Assembly: GCF_050916235.1 (NCBI RefSeq)
Contig: NZ_CP104854.1
Location: 3,224,001-3,288,000 of the forward strand
Source of the DNA: Maridesulfovibrio sp050916235
Lineage (GTDB): Bacteria > Desulfobacterota > Desulfovibrionia > Desulfovibrionales > Desulfovibrionaceae
Length of the DNA stretch: 64,000 nucleotides
Direction: 5' to 3'
Part shown: one piece after another, positions 52,659 to 60,562 of the stretch
Numbering within the stretch: position 1 is the first letter of the stretch
Layout: each line of letters opens with the position of its first letter
Program-made: the position numbers and the translations under genes
Notes under the pieces: generated by a model
The model's database searches: none
Told to the model about the DNA's origin: nothing
The model's input: the letters and a program-made list of their open reading frames with translations, nothing else

Positions 52659-52751
52659 ATGTAAGCATACCCTTACGGAGCTGTTTCTCTGAAAAGCTCC
52701 CGGATATTTTTAAAACAGCCTAACTGCTTTTTATAGCGTACTAAAAGTCAT

Positions 52752-53423
52752 CTACTTGCCTGCACAGGTCTCGATAAACATCTTGTGACGCTGGGCGTAG
52801 GGCGGGTAGTTGAAGAATGCGGACCCGGACACAAGTACATCCGCACCGGCCTCGACCAGTTCGCGACAGTTTTCCATGGTCACGCCGCCGTCGAGCTGGA
52901 TAAGGGTCTCCGCACCCATTTCGTCGATCATGGCCCGCAGGTCACGGACTTTCCGGGTACAGAAGGGGATGTACTTCTGACCTCCGAAACCGGGGTTAAC
53001 GGACATGATCAGGACCATGTACAGCTGCGGAATCAGGTATTTTATGGATTCCAGCGGGGTGGCCGGGTTGAGAGCGATGGCGGGCTTGACTCCGCGTTCG
53101 GCAATGGCGGCTACGGCGCGCTCAAGGTGCACAGTGGATTCAGCGTGTATGCAGAGCAGGTCTGCTCCTGCATCGCAGAATTCATCGATGTATCGTTCGG
53201 GCTGCTCGATCATGAGATGGCAGTCGAAGAACAGGTTGCACTCCTTGCGCATGGACTTGATGACCGGAGGCCCGAAGGTGATGTTGGGAACGAATTTACC
53301 GTCCATGACATCAAGATGCGCCCATTTCAGTCCGGCTTCTTCAAGTGCCTTCAGTTCGTCGGCAAGGCGGCTGAAGTCGCAGGAAAGAAGCGACGGTGAA
53401 ATGATGGTTTCCTTGGCAGCCAT
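52752..53423 (-). CDS. rpe: Ribulose-phosphate 3-epimerase
   Basis: Interconverts ribulose 5-phosphate and xylulose 5-phosphate in the pentose phosphate pathway. 223 residues, TIM barrel with SPSLLSCDFSRLADEL, HLDVMDGKFVPNITFGPPVI, the catalytic-metal motif VNPGFGGQKYIP and QLDGGVTMEN. Its ATG shares one base with the preceding stop (TAATG), so it is translated with the heme gene ahead of it. Why this enzyme ends a heme operon is not obvious. Confidence 0.95.
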   Translation of the reverse strand: MAAKETIISPSLLSCDFSRLADELKALEEAGLKWAHLDVMDGKFVPNITFGPPVIKSMRKECNLFFDCHLMIEQPERYIDEFCDAGADLLCIHAESTVHLERAVAAIAERGVKPAIALNPATPLESIKYLIPQLYMVLIMSVNPGFGGQKYIPFCTRKVRDLRAMIDEMGAETLIQLDGGVTMENCRELVEAGADVLVSGSAFFNYPPYAQRHKMFIETCAGK

Positions 53424-53887
53424 TATTTTTTCTCCTTGTCGCCCGTCATGGCAAAATCAACCTTGATTTTGAATAATTTGGTGGCGGGCAGGTAAAGTAT
53501 GCGGATTCCGGTTTTTTCGGTCATCTCTTCAAGGGTTGCCTTCACGGTTTCCCTGTCCGGTCCGATGAAAGTAAACCAGATGTTGAAGTCGTTTTCGCGC
53601 AGGTAGTTGTGGGTCACACCGTTGTATCCGTTCACCACTGCAACGAAATGGTCGATTTTATCCTCGGGCACCTTTGCGGCACAGAGGGTGGAATGCCAGC
53701 CAAGTTCCCTTGAACCGAAGTTGGCTCCGAGACGACGGATCACACCGTCTTCGCGCAGGGCGTTGACCCGGGAAAGGGCCTCATCCCCGGAGATTCCCAC
53801 CTGATTCCCGATCTCGTCGTAAGGGCGGGATACAATGGGAAATCCGGACTGGATGATGTCGAGAATCTGTTTGTCTACTGCGTCCAT
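53423..53887 (-). CDS. Siroheme decarboxylase subunit (AhbA/AhbB family)
   Basis: 154 residues with an Lrp/AsnC-like fold: N-terminal HTH-like segment (AVDKQILDIIQSGFPIVSRP) and a RAM-like domain. Between hemB/ahbD and rpe, it fits the siroheme decarboxylase that removes two carboxylates to give 12,18-didecarboxysiroheme. The HNYLRENDFNIWFTF segment holds candidate heme-site His and Tyr. The enzyme works as a pair (AhbA with AhbB); only one subunit is in the window. Whether this is A or B cannot be settled by eye. Annotation as a transcription factor would be wrong. Confidence 0.88.
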   Translation of the reverse strand: MDAVDKQILDIIQSGFPIVSRPYDEIGNQVGISGDEALSRVNALREDGVIRRLGANFGSRELGWHSTLCAAKVPEDKIDHFVAVVNGYNGVTHNYLRENDFNIWFTFIGPDRETVKATLEEMTEKTGIRILYLPATKLFKIKVDFAMTGDKEKK

Positions 53888-55066
53888 TTACTTGTCCTTT
53901 CTGGGCTGCTTCTTGGGCTCGTAGGAACAGAGCGGTTCGGGTCCGAGGTAGTTGCCTTCCATGGTCTGGGCACGGGCGCGACAGCCGCCGCAGACCTTTT
54001 CGTATTCGCAGTGTCCGCATTTTCCATCGTAGGTTTCGGCATTGCGCAGGTTCAGGAACTGGGGAGATCTGGCCCAGATTTCCGGGAAGGGAATTTCGCG
54101 CACGTTGCCGCAGTCCAGTTCCAGATAGCCGCAGGGCTGCACCTGCCCGCGATGGGAAATGAAGCAGAAGCCCACGCCGCCAAGACAGCCACGGCTGACC
54201 GCATCAAGACCGAAGTTCTCGAAGTTCACCGGAATGCCTTCTTCCTTGGCGCGCTGGCGAAGGATGCGGTGGTAATGAGGGGCACAGGTGGCCTTGAGCT
54301 GCATGTCGGTGGTCTTCTGGAAATCGTAGAACCAGTTGAGGACCTCTTCGTACTCTTCGGCGGAAATTACCTCCGCGCCGAGTTCTGCAGCACGTCCTGT
54401 GGGTACCAGCAGGAATATGTGCCATGCGGATGCACCGAGCTTCTTGGCAAGGTGGAAGATATCCTTGAACATGTGCAGGTTGTTGCGGGTAACCGTGGTG
54501 TTGATCTGGAATTCTATTCCGGCGTCCTTGAGGTACTGGATGCCGCGCATTGCCTTGTCAAACGCGCCGATTTCTCCGCGGAAGTCGTCATGGTATTGGG
54601 CTTCGGCCGCATCAATGGAGATGGAGCAGCGCTGGATGCCAACTTCCTTGAGTTTGACTGAATTTTCTGCGGTGAGCAGGGTTCCGTTGGGAGCCATTAC
54701 ACAGCGCAGACCCTTGTCATTGGCATAGGAAACCAGCTCGAAAACATCGTGTCTGAGCAGCGGTTCTCCGCCGGTGAAGATGATGATCGGGTCGCCGGTC
54801 TCCGGGAAAGTATCGATGAGAGCCTTTGCCTCTTCAGTGGAAAGCTCGCCTGGATACGGTTCGGGGTGTGCCTCGGCCCGGCAGTGCTTGCAGGCTAGGT
54901 TGCAGGAACGGGTGATCTCCCATGCAATGAGGCGCAGCGGCGGTGAGCCGTCGGCATTCTTCTGGGGAATGGGATGTACGCCCGGGTGTCCGCCCGGATG
55001 TCCATCGGGATGGCCGGGTTTGCCGCCGGGATGTCCGCCCGGATGTGTCATTTTTTTATCGCTCAT
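53888..55066 (-). CDS. ahbD: Heme b synthase (radical SAM), His-rich N-terminus
   Basis: Last step of the alternative heme pathway: converts iron-coproporphyrin III to heme b. 392 residues. The radical SAM cluster is C55, C59, C62 in CNLACKHC; a C-terminal SPASM-like region has CGHCEYEKVCGGCRA. The segment RGCLGGVGFCFISHRGQVQP marks AhbD rather than AhbC. The first 34 residues are an unusual His/Pro/Gly run (HPGG-type units, His at 8, 12, 19, 23, 27, 31). Start is one base after the hemB stop; ATG 55051 is an alternative. Confidence 0.92.
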   Translation of the reverse strand: MSDKKMTHPGGHPGGKPGHPDGHPGGHPGVHPIPQKNADGSPPLRLIAWEITRSCNLACKHCRAEAHPEPYPGELSTEEAKALIDTFPETGDPIIIFTGGEPLLRHDVFELVSYANDKGLRCVMAPNGTLLTAENSVKLKEVGIQRCSISIDAAEAQYHDDFRGEIGAFDKAMRGIQYLKDAGIEFQINTTVTRNNLHMFKDIFHLAKKLGASAWHIFLLVPTGRAAELGAEVISAEEYEEVLNWFYDFQKTTDMQLKATCAPHYHRILRQRAKEEGIPVNFENFGLDAVSRGCLGGVGFCFISHRGQVQPCGYLELDCGNVREIPFPEIWARSPQFLNLRNAETYDGKCGHCEYEKVCGGCRARAQTMEGNYLGPEPLCSYEPKKQPRKDK

Positions 55067-55067
55067 A

Positions 55068-56051
55068 TTATTTCTTACCCATGCGTTTGAGTACGTCTTC
55101 AGTGAAGTAGGTCAGGATGAGGTCCGCACCGGCGCGTTTGAGGCCGATGAGGGATTCCCAGACAACGGATTCTTCGTCGATCCAGCCGTTGATTGCCGCG
55201 GCCTTGATCATGGAGTATTCGCCGCTGACCTGATAGGCGGCAACAGGCAAATCGAAGTTGTCGCGGGTCTGGCGGATGATGTCCATGTAAGGTCCGGCAG
55301 GCTTGACCATGAGGATGTCAGCGCCTTCGATCACGTCGGCTGCGGCTTCACGCAGCCCTTCGCGGGCGTTGGCGGGGTCCATCTGGTAGGTCTTGCGGTC
55401 GCCGAACTGGGGGGCGCCTTCCGCTGCTTCGCGGAAAGGACCGTAGTAGGATGACGCATATTTTACGGAATAAGACATGATCGGCAGGTTTTCGTAGCCG
55501 TTCTCATTCAGTATTTCGCGGATGGCGGCAACGCGTCCGTCCATCATATCAGAAGGCGCGACCATGTCCGCACCTGCCTTTGCGTGAGAGAGGGCGGTTT
55601 TCGCCAGCAGGTCCAGAGTCGGGTCGTTGAGGATTTCCTCGTCTTTGACCAGTCCGCAGTGGCCGTGGGAAGTGAATTCACACAGGCACACGTCGGTTGC
55701 CACCAGCAGGGCTGGCCAGCGTTTTTTCAGCATGCGTACAGCCTGCTGTACAATGCCGTCATCGGCATAGGCCTGAGTTCCTGCGGGGTCCTTTTCAGCA
55801 GGAATACCGAAAAGGATCAGGCTCTTCAGGCCGTTGGCAACGGCTTCATCCACCTTGAGTTCCAGCTGCTTGAGGCTGAGCTGGAACTTGCCGGGCATGG
55901 AGGAAACCTCTTTCCTGTAATTCTCATCGTCTGTTTCGTAGACGAAGTAGGGCATCATAAGATCATTCGCGGAAAGAGTTGTTTCGCGAACAAGATCACG
56001 AATAACCGGGGTACGTCTCAGTCTGCGTCCCCTGTGGAAGTCAAATACCAT
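55068..56051 (-). CDS. hemB: Porphobilinogen synthase (5-aminolevulinate dehydratase)
   Basis: Condenses two 5-aminolevulinates to porphobilinogen. 327 residues. Zinc-type active site C122, C124, C132 in VCLCEFTSHGHCG, and Schiff-base lysines K197 (SVKYASSYYGPF) and K250 (VKPAGPYMD). The start MVFDFHRGRRLRRTPVIRDL at 56051 follows AAGGAAGG; the frame extends to 56141 but crosses a repeat element and is not coding there. It heads hemB-ahbD-siroheme decarboxylase-rpe. Confidence 0.95.
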   Translation of the reverse strand: MVFDFHRGRRLRRTPVIRDLVRETTLSANDLMMPYFVYETDDENYRKEVSSMPGKFQLSLKQLELKVDEAVANGLKSLILFGIPAEKDPAGTQAYADDGIVQQAVRMLKKRWPALLVATDVCLCEFTSHGHCGLVKDEEILNDPTLDLLAKTALSHAKAGADMVAPSDMMDGRVAAIREILNENGYENLPIMSYSVKYASSYYGPFREAAEGAPQFGDRKTYQMDPANAREGLREAAADVIEGADILMVKPAGPYMDIIRQTRDNFDLPVAAYQVSGEYSMIKAAAINGWIDEESVVWESLIGLKRAGADLILTYFTEDVLKRMGKK

Positions 56052-56062
56052 ATCAACCTTCC

Positions 56063-56174
56063 TTGCCTCCGGCGGGCCTGCCGGCGGCCCCTCCGGGGGC
56101 CAAAGAACCCTTTTGCAAAAGGGTTCTCTGGACTCTCCCAAAACCTTTTAATAGGGCTTCGCCGCTGAAGACGT
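56063..56174 (-). repeat. Degenerate intergenic repeat, copy C (most complete)
   Basis: About 110 bases directly before the hemB Shine-Dalgarno. It contains a perfect 22-base palindrome (GAACCCTTTTGCAAAAGGGT plus TC, 56105-56126), a GC-rich arm with GCCTCCGGCGGG and CCGGGGGCC, and an AGGGCTTCGCCGCT end. Copies A and B are related to its reverse complement. Confidence 0.65.
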
Positions 56175-56328
56175 TACAGATCTGTTTATTAAAAATTATC
56201 TTTCCCAGCATGATTTGTGCGGGGAATTACATCATTACAAAATCGATTCGACATTCCCATCCCACCCCTGTGAAGCGTAATTAAAGCGCGTTTGGTGGAG
56301 AGGGGATGGGGAGTCCAGAGGCAAAACG

Positions 56329-56366
56329 AAAATCCCGGCGAGCTTTTAGAAGCCCGCCGGGATTTT
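56329..56366 (-). terminator. Terminator of ahbC
   Basis: AAAATCCCGGCG (56329-56340) pairs with CGCCGGGATTTT (56355-56366), with an inner GCTT/AAGC pairing. Read on minus it is followed by TTTTCGTTTTGC. It separates ahbC from the hemB operon. Confidence 0.8.
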
Positions 56367-56422
56367 GAATATTCATCGTCGACAGGACGACTGCTTTGTA
56401 TATCTTTTCAAAAACAGCGGGC

Positions 56423-57607
56423 CTAGTCTTTCTTGATTTCCTCGTCGGTGAGGTAACATGCCGGATCCTGAGCCCAGATGTCATCGTAGTAGGCTTCGGC
56501 GCGGGCACGGAAGTTACCGCCACAGATGTTGAGGTAGCGGCAGGTTGCGCAGCGGCCGCCGACGTACTGCTTTTTGTCTTTGAGCTTGTGCAGCAGTTCG
56601 ATCTTTTCGTCCATCCAGATTTCGGAGAAAGGACGCTCAAGAACGTTGCCGAAGGTGTGGTTGCGCCAGAACTGGTCGGCGTGAACCTGACCGTCCCAGG
56701 AAATGCAGCCGATACCGCGTCCGGAGTTGTTGCCTTCGTTGAACTGCAGCAGTTCAAGAACTTCCTTGGCGCGTGCGGGATCTTCCTTGAGCAGGCGCTG
56801 GTATACGTAGGGTCCGTCAGCGTGGTTGTCCACGGTGAGGATTTCCTTGGGCATTCCTGCATCGTAGAGGGCTTTGGTCTCGTCCATGATCAGGTCGAGA
56901 AGCTTGCGGGTCTCTTCGTGGCTCAGGTCTTCCTTGATGAGTTCGGAGCCGCGGCCGGAATATACGAGGTGGTAGAAACAGGCTCTGGGTACTTCCATGT
57001 CACGCAGTACCTGAAAGATGGAGGGCACTTCAGTCCAGTTGCGCTTGTTGATGGTGAAGCGCAGACCTACTTTCAGGCCTTCTGCCTTGCAGTTTTCAAC
57101 ACCCTGAAGAGCTTTTTTGTAGGAACCGGGAATACCGCGGAACTTGTCGTGGGTTTCTTCGGTACCGTCGAGGGAGATACCTACGTAGGAAAGGCCTACG
57201 TCTTTGAGCTCGCGGGCTTTTTCCTTGGTGATCAGGGTTCCGTTGGTGGAAATAACGGCGCGCATTCCTTTGCTGGTTGCGTACTTGGCCAGCTCAACGA
57301 GATCCTGACGGACGAGGGGTTCCCCTCCGGAAAAGAGCATTACGGGTGCGCCGAATGCTGCGAGATCGTCGATGATTCCCTTGGCCTGTGCTGTGGAAAT
57401 TTCGTCTTTGCCTTCAGGATCGACAGCCTTGGCATAACAGTGAACACACTTCAGGTTGCAGCGTCTGGTCATGTTCCATACAACTACAGGTTTTTTATCT
57501 TTGGAAAACTGCAAGAGGTGAGAGGGCAGCTTCCCGGATTCACGGCCGTAGCGCAGGGCATCGGAAGATTCAACCGCGCCACAGTAAAGTTTAGAAATAC
57601 CAATCAT
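56423..57607 (-). CDS. ahbC: 12,18-didecarboxysiroheme deacetylase (radical SAM)
   Basis: Removes the acetate side chains of didecarboxysiroheme to give iron-coproporphyrin III. 394 residues. The N-terminus MIGISKLYCGAVESSDALRY is typical of the AhbC family; radical SAM ligands C50, C54, C57 in CNLKCVHC; the SPASM-like end has CATCRYLNICGG. GGAGGA lies before the ATG. It is a single-gene unit upstream of hemB with its own promoter and terminator. It is paralogous to ahbD. Confidence 0.94.
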   Translation of the reverse strand: MIGISKLYCGAVESSDALRYGRESGKLPSHLLQFSKDKKPVVVWNMTRRCNLKCVHCYAKAVDPEGKDEISTAQAKGIIDDLAAFGAPVMLFSGGEPLVRQDLVELAKYATSKGMRAVISTNGTLITKEKARELKDVGLSYVGISLDGTEETHDKFRGIPGSYKKALQGVENCKAEGLKVGLRFTINKRNWTEVPSIFQVLRDMEVPRACFYHLVYSGRGSELIKEDLSHEETRKLLDLIMDETKALYDAGMPKEILTVDNHADGPYVYQRLLKEDPARAKEVLELLQFNEGNNSGRGIGCISWDGQVHADQFWRNHTFGNVLERPFSEIWMDEKIELLHKLKDKKQYVGGRCATCRYLNICGGNFRARAEAYYDDIWAQDPACYLTDEEIKKD

Positions 57608-57686
57608 TTAATAAAGTCCTCCCTAGCTGCGGGTACGAGCCAGGCTATCGGTTTGAAACGATGTGTTCCCTGAGGGACGAAAAAGG

Positions 57687-57714
57687 ATAATAATTACTGT
57701 TTGCCGTTCGTCAA
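57687..57714 (-). promoter_or_regulatory. Candidate promoter of ahbC
   Basis: On minus: TTGACG (57714-57709), a 16-base spacer and TATTAT (57692-57687). Strong match to sigma-70 consensus. The palindrome TCCCTGAGGGA lies about ten bases downstream, where a repressor could act. Confidence 0.55.
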
Positions 57715-57856
57715 GCAGAAAACAATCGGTTATGCGTAACAGAATGCGAAGTTTGGCTTAACACAAATGCAGGCAGGGGAAAAGTGCAAATTTGGTATAA
57801 GTTCGGGGTAAATTAAGTGTCTGAAAAGTTTTATTTAATTCTAGCTGCTCGGTGCC

Positions 57857-57948
57857 GGAGGTGATTCGTAATGAAAGGAATACCTCCTGTTCAGGTTCGT
57901 ATTTTTTGCGCTTTTGCAATTGTTCTTTGTGTATGGCTGGGGATGTGA
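57857..57948 (+). other. Candidate 25-codon ORF with sequestered Shine-Dalgarno
   Basis: ATG 57871 opens a 25-codon frame (MKGIPPVQVRIFCAFAIVLC then VWLGM) ending at 57948, behind a perfect GGAGGTGA. The GGAGGT (57857-57862) pairs with ACCTCC (57882-57887) and ATTC (57864-57867) with GAAT (57878-57881), leaving the ATG in the loop. The peptide has a charged start and a hydrophobic middle. Whether it is expressed is unknown; a hairpin alone is also possible. Confidence 0.2.
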
Positions 57949-57995
57949 TCCGGGGGCGGAATCGCAAATTGATCAGCTGAGCTTTGATGCCAGAC

Positions 57996-58805
57996 TCAGA
58001 ATTGTTTTAAAGGTGATTTTACCGCTAGCTCCTTAAGCATATTCTCGTAGAAATTGTCTTCTCTCATGCTTTCAACTGCTTTTACTATTTTTTCACGTAA
58101 ATGGGCTGGCAGATCTTTCCGGACAAATACCCAGTCCTTGCGGGTGGCAACAGGGATCGGCTTGCCGAAATCATTTGCAGTCATGGATGTCTGCTGCAAC
58201 CAGTAATAGTACGCAGGTTCAGAAAAAATTCCTCCGTCAATCAGTGGTCGGGAATAAACCATTTTGAGCATGGTGTGATAATTGGGTGTTCGGGATATAT
58301 TTCCCGGAATACCTTCCAGTGGCGGATAAGATGTTCCGATAATGTAGAGGAGATGTTTGCCTTTTAAATCAGACAACCTTGCCATGCCTGAATTTTTTTT
58401 GGTCACAGCCACAACCCGTATGAGATTCTGGACGATCAGCGGGGCTCCGGCATCAAGGGCTGCATTGTGCGCTTGAGCAGTGATGAGGTCCAGATCACCG
58501 TTCTTGAGCATGATAAAGGCACGTGCCAGCGGAATAATATCGTTGGTATACTGAAGGCCGGAGCGTTTACCTATTTCCTCGTGCAGTCGGTATACAAGTC
58601 CGTGCTTGCTTCCGTCAGCAGCAACCCATCCATATGGCGTGAGATCCAATGTTCCCATCCGCAGCGGTTTTGTTTCAGCATAACCGGTTTGCGGGCTGCA
58701 CATGAACGCAAAGATGACGACAGCCACACATAGCCATGCCGTTCGGTGGATCACTTTGCTTCTGGTATGTTCCGGGTGAGAAAAATGAATTCTGCACATT
58801 GGCAT
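57996..58805 (-). CDS. Extracellular solute-binding protein, SBP_bac_3-like, orphan
   Basis: About 269 residues. A signal peptide lies at roughly 19-42 (RTAWLCVAVVIFAFMCSPQT, cleaved after GYA). The mature part reads like a periplasmic binding protein of the polar amino acid type (ETKPLRMGTLDLTPYGWVAA, DLDLITAQAHNAALDAGAPL, then LKGKHLLYIIG). No transporter genes lie beside it, so it may instead be a sensor partner. Start is uncertain: ATG 58805, ATG 58799 or a GTG nearer the signal peptide; none has a strong Shine-Dalgarno. Confidence 0.75.
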   Translation of the reverse strand: MPMCRIHFSHPEHTRSKVIHRTAWLCVAVVIFAFMCSPQTGYAETKPLRMGTLDLTPYGWVAADGSKHGLVYRLHEEIGKRSGLQYTNDIIPLARAFIMLKNGDLDLITAQAHNAALDAGAPLIVQNLIRVVAVTKKNSGMARLSDLKGKHLLYIIGTSYPPLEGIPGNISRTPNYHTMLKMVYSRPLIDGGIFSEPAYYYWLQQTSMTANDFGKPIPVATRKDWVFVRKDLPAHLREKIVKAVESMREDNFYENMLKELAVKSPLKQF

Positions 58806-58927
58806 TATATAGCTTATGACAGTTTCGCAGTAAAGGGGGGCGGATTTATCCTTGAAAACAGCTTTATGAGGGAGTCGGAATAAAAGGGAAGGCAGTCGGT
58901 GTACCAGCACCAACTGCCTGAAGATGT

Positions 58928-60058
58928 TTACGGAGCTATTGAAACCTGTACCCGCCTGTTAAGCAGCTTGTTGTACTTGGTCGTGTTGGGCACGAGCGGC
59001 TGTTCCTCCCCGAATCCGGTGGTACCGATGCGTGCCGGGGGGATGGGGAAATTGTCGGTCAGATACTTCTTTACGGCCTCGGCTCGTTCCTTGCTCAGTT
59101 TGAGGTTGTATTCCGGGGATGCGTCCGAGTCGGTGTGCCCGGCTATCAGTATGCGTTTGTTCTTAAGTTTTTCGCTGATCAGTGCCTTGCCAAGTTCGTT
59201 GATCAACGGGAAGGATTCCGGTTTGATCACCGCGGAGTCACTGTCGAACTGTACCGCAAGGTTGATGGACCTTGGTTTCTGCTCAGCTGCTGTAGTTGCT
59301 GTCGTTGCCGGTTTCTGCTCAACCATTTTCGGGGCCGGAGCATCCTGCTGTGAAGCGAAACTCTGTTCCTGAACCGTTGGAGATGCAGGCAATTCGACCA
59401 TATCCGGCTTCAGCCCGGAAATCATGCCCTGAGTGTTTTTTTCGTATCGGGCCCAGGAGGTGAGTGGAACGGCCATGTCAGTGGCTATGGCCTGGATGAT
59501 GTTGTAAAAGGCCGAGTCCGGCATGCGGTGCTGTCTTTTGACAATGACGAAGTCGTCATCCATCTTCTTCTCGATACGCCCGCTCTGCTCAAAGCTGCAG
59601 ACCATCTGTCCGCGTTTGGTTTCGTAAATTTTGACCTGAATGGTTACCGCGGAATCATCCATGGTGTGCCCGAGGTAGAGGTAAGGTACGAACCCGACTA
59701 CAAGCAGGTCGTATCCTCTGGAGCGGGCGGTGAAGAGAGCCTCCTCCAGTCCCCGGTAGTAGAGGGTCTCGTCGTAGACCATGGAGGGGAAAATCTGCAG
59801 GCTGGTCCAGTTCTGCCATACGCCTTTGGCAATGAGTCTTCCCCAGTCGCTGCCCTTCTCAATTGTCTGGGTTACGTGGAAAGGGTAGAACATGGCGGAA
59901 AGCGGGCCGTAGTGAGGTTTTTCCGGCCTTGAATAGACCATGAGCTGCGAAAGCTGCACGTCTGCATCTTCATAATAGATGGATTGGGTGGCTATCTGCG
60001 GCTCAAAGTGTGTGCAGGCCGATAACATCAATACAATTAATAGCAGAATTTTTTTCAT
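58928..60058 (-). CDS. OmpA-family lipoprotein
   Basis: 376 residues from ATG 60058 (MKKILLLIVLMLSACTHFEP; lipobox LSAC, lipid on C15). A large N-terminal domain of unknown family (about 20-235) precedes a Pro/Ala/Gln linker and a C-terminal OmpA peptidoglycan-binding domain (VQFDSDSAVIKPESFPLINE, then IAGHTDSDASPEYNLKLSKE). Likely tethers the outer membrane to the cell wall. The upstream frame to 60109 has no Shine-Dalgarno. Confidence 0.85.
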   Translation of the reverse strand: MKKILLLIVLMLSACTHFEPQIATQSIYYEDADVQLSQLMVYSRPEKPHYGPLSAMFYPFHVTQTIEKGSDWGRLIAKGVWQNWTSLQIFPSMVYDETLYYRGLEEALFTARSRGYDLLVVGFVPYLYLGHTMDDSAVTIQVKIYETKRGQMVCSFEQSGRIEKKMDDDFVIVKRQHRMPDSAFYNIIQAIATDMAVPLTSWARYEKNTQGMISGLKPDMVELPASPTVQEQSFASQQDAPAPKMVEQKPATTATTAAEQKPRSINLAVQFDSDSAVIKPESFPLINELGKALISEKLKNKRILIAGHTDSDASPEYNLKLSKERAEAVKKYLTDNFPIPPARIGTTGFGEEQPLVPNTTKYNKLLNRRVQVSIAP

Positions 60059-60160
60059 GTCGGTAACCGGTTGCCGTGGTTTTAGTCTTGGTGACTGGAA
60101 ATTGACCATATTTCGTGTGCTAGAATCGCAGCAATAATTATGCCGTGTTTTCCAGAAAAG

Positions 60161-60199
60161 AAAAATGGCGGCCCTTCTTTCGAGGGGCCGCCATTTTTT
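60161..60199. terminator. Terminator after the 111-residue gene
   Basis: AAAAATGGCGGCCC (60161-60174) pairs with GGGCCGCCATTTTT (60185-60198). T-runs on both strands; on minus it follows the gene at 60206. Confidence 0.85.
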
Positions 60200-60205
60200 G
60201 ATATA

Positions 60206-60541
60206 TCACTGGATCAGTTTTGTGGGGGACGGAGCATCCTGCATGGATTCCAGTATCTGCTCCCGGGACTGGATCAGGCTTTGCCGCAGTTCCATCTTGC
60301 GCTGCACGGAGAGTTTGCGGAATTCCGGCTGATGGGTCAGCTCGGTCAGTTGGGACATTTCCCTTTTGATTTTTTCCACCTTGCGCAGCATTTCGCTCTG
60401 CGGGGTACAGACCTGTGCACAGGCATCAGCAAGGTCGGAAATCTCCCTGGCCATGGAGCGGAAGCTCCGGGGGTTGATCTCTTTAGCTATCCTGATGCGT
60501 TCCTTTGCATTGTGAAGCAGGCCGTTAATCCATCCAATCAT
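60206..60541 (-). CDS. Hypothetical helical protein (111 aa)
   Basis: No family recognised. The product is highly helical and charged, with a short amphipathic start (MIGWINGLLHNAKERIRIAK) and a coiled-coil-like stretch (about 50-95, SEMLRKVEKIKREMSQLTEL). GAGGATAG lies before the ATG and a terminator follows the stop, so the gene is real in layout. It starts 21 bases after the YIP1-type gene and probably shares its transcript. Confidence 0.65.
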   Translation of the reverse strand: MIGWINGLLHNAKERIRIAKEINPRSFRSMAREISDLADACAQVCTPQSEMLRKVEKIKREMSQLTELTHQPEFRKLSVQRKMELRQSLIQSREQILESMQDAPSPTKLIQ

Positions 60542-60562
60542 AAACTATCCTCGAAAGAGTTG

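Larger units (their letters stand above)
57608..57995. other. Intergenic region upstream of ahbC
   Basis: 388 bases. Contains the ahbC promoter (57687-57714), an 11-base palindrome TCCCTGAGGGA (57667-57677), and the hairpin with an ATG in its loop at 57857-57887. The remainder shows nothing clear. Confidence 0.4.

Noticed and set aside
53423..53887. AsnC/Lrp-type transcription factor
   Set aside because: Its place between hemB/ahbD and rpe and the AhbA/B-like sequence make siroheme decarboxylase the better call.
56052..56141. Upstream extension of hemB
   Set aside because: It runs through the intergenic repeat, lacks family similarity, and a good AAGGAAGG sits before the ATG at 56051.
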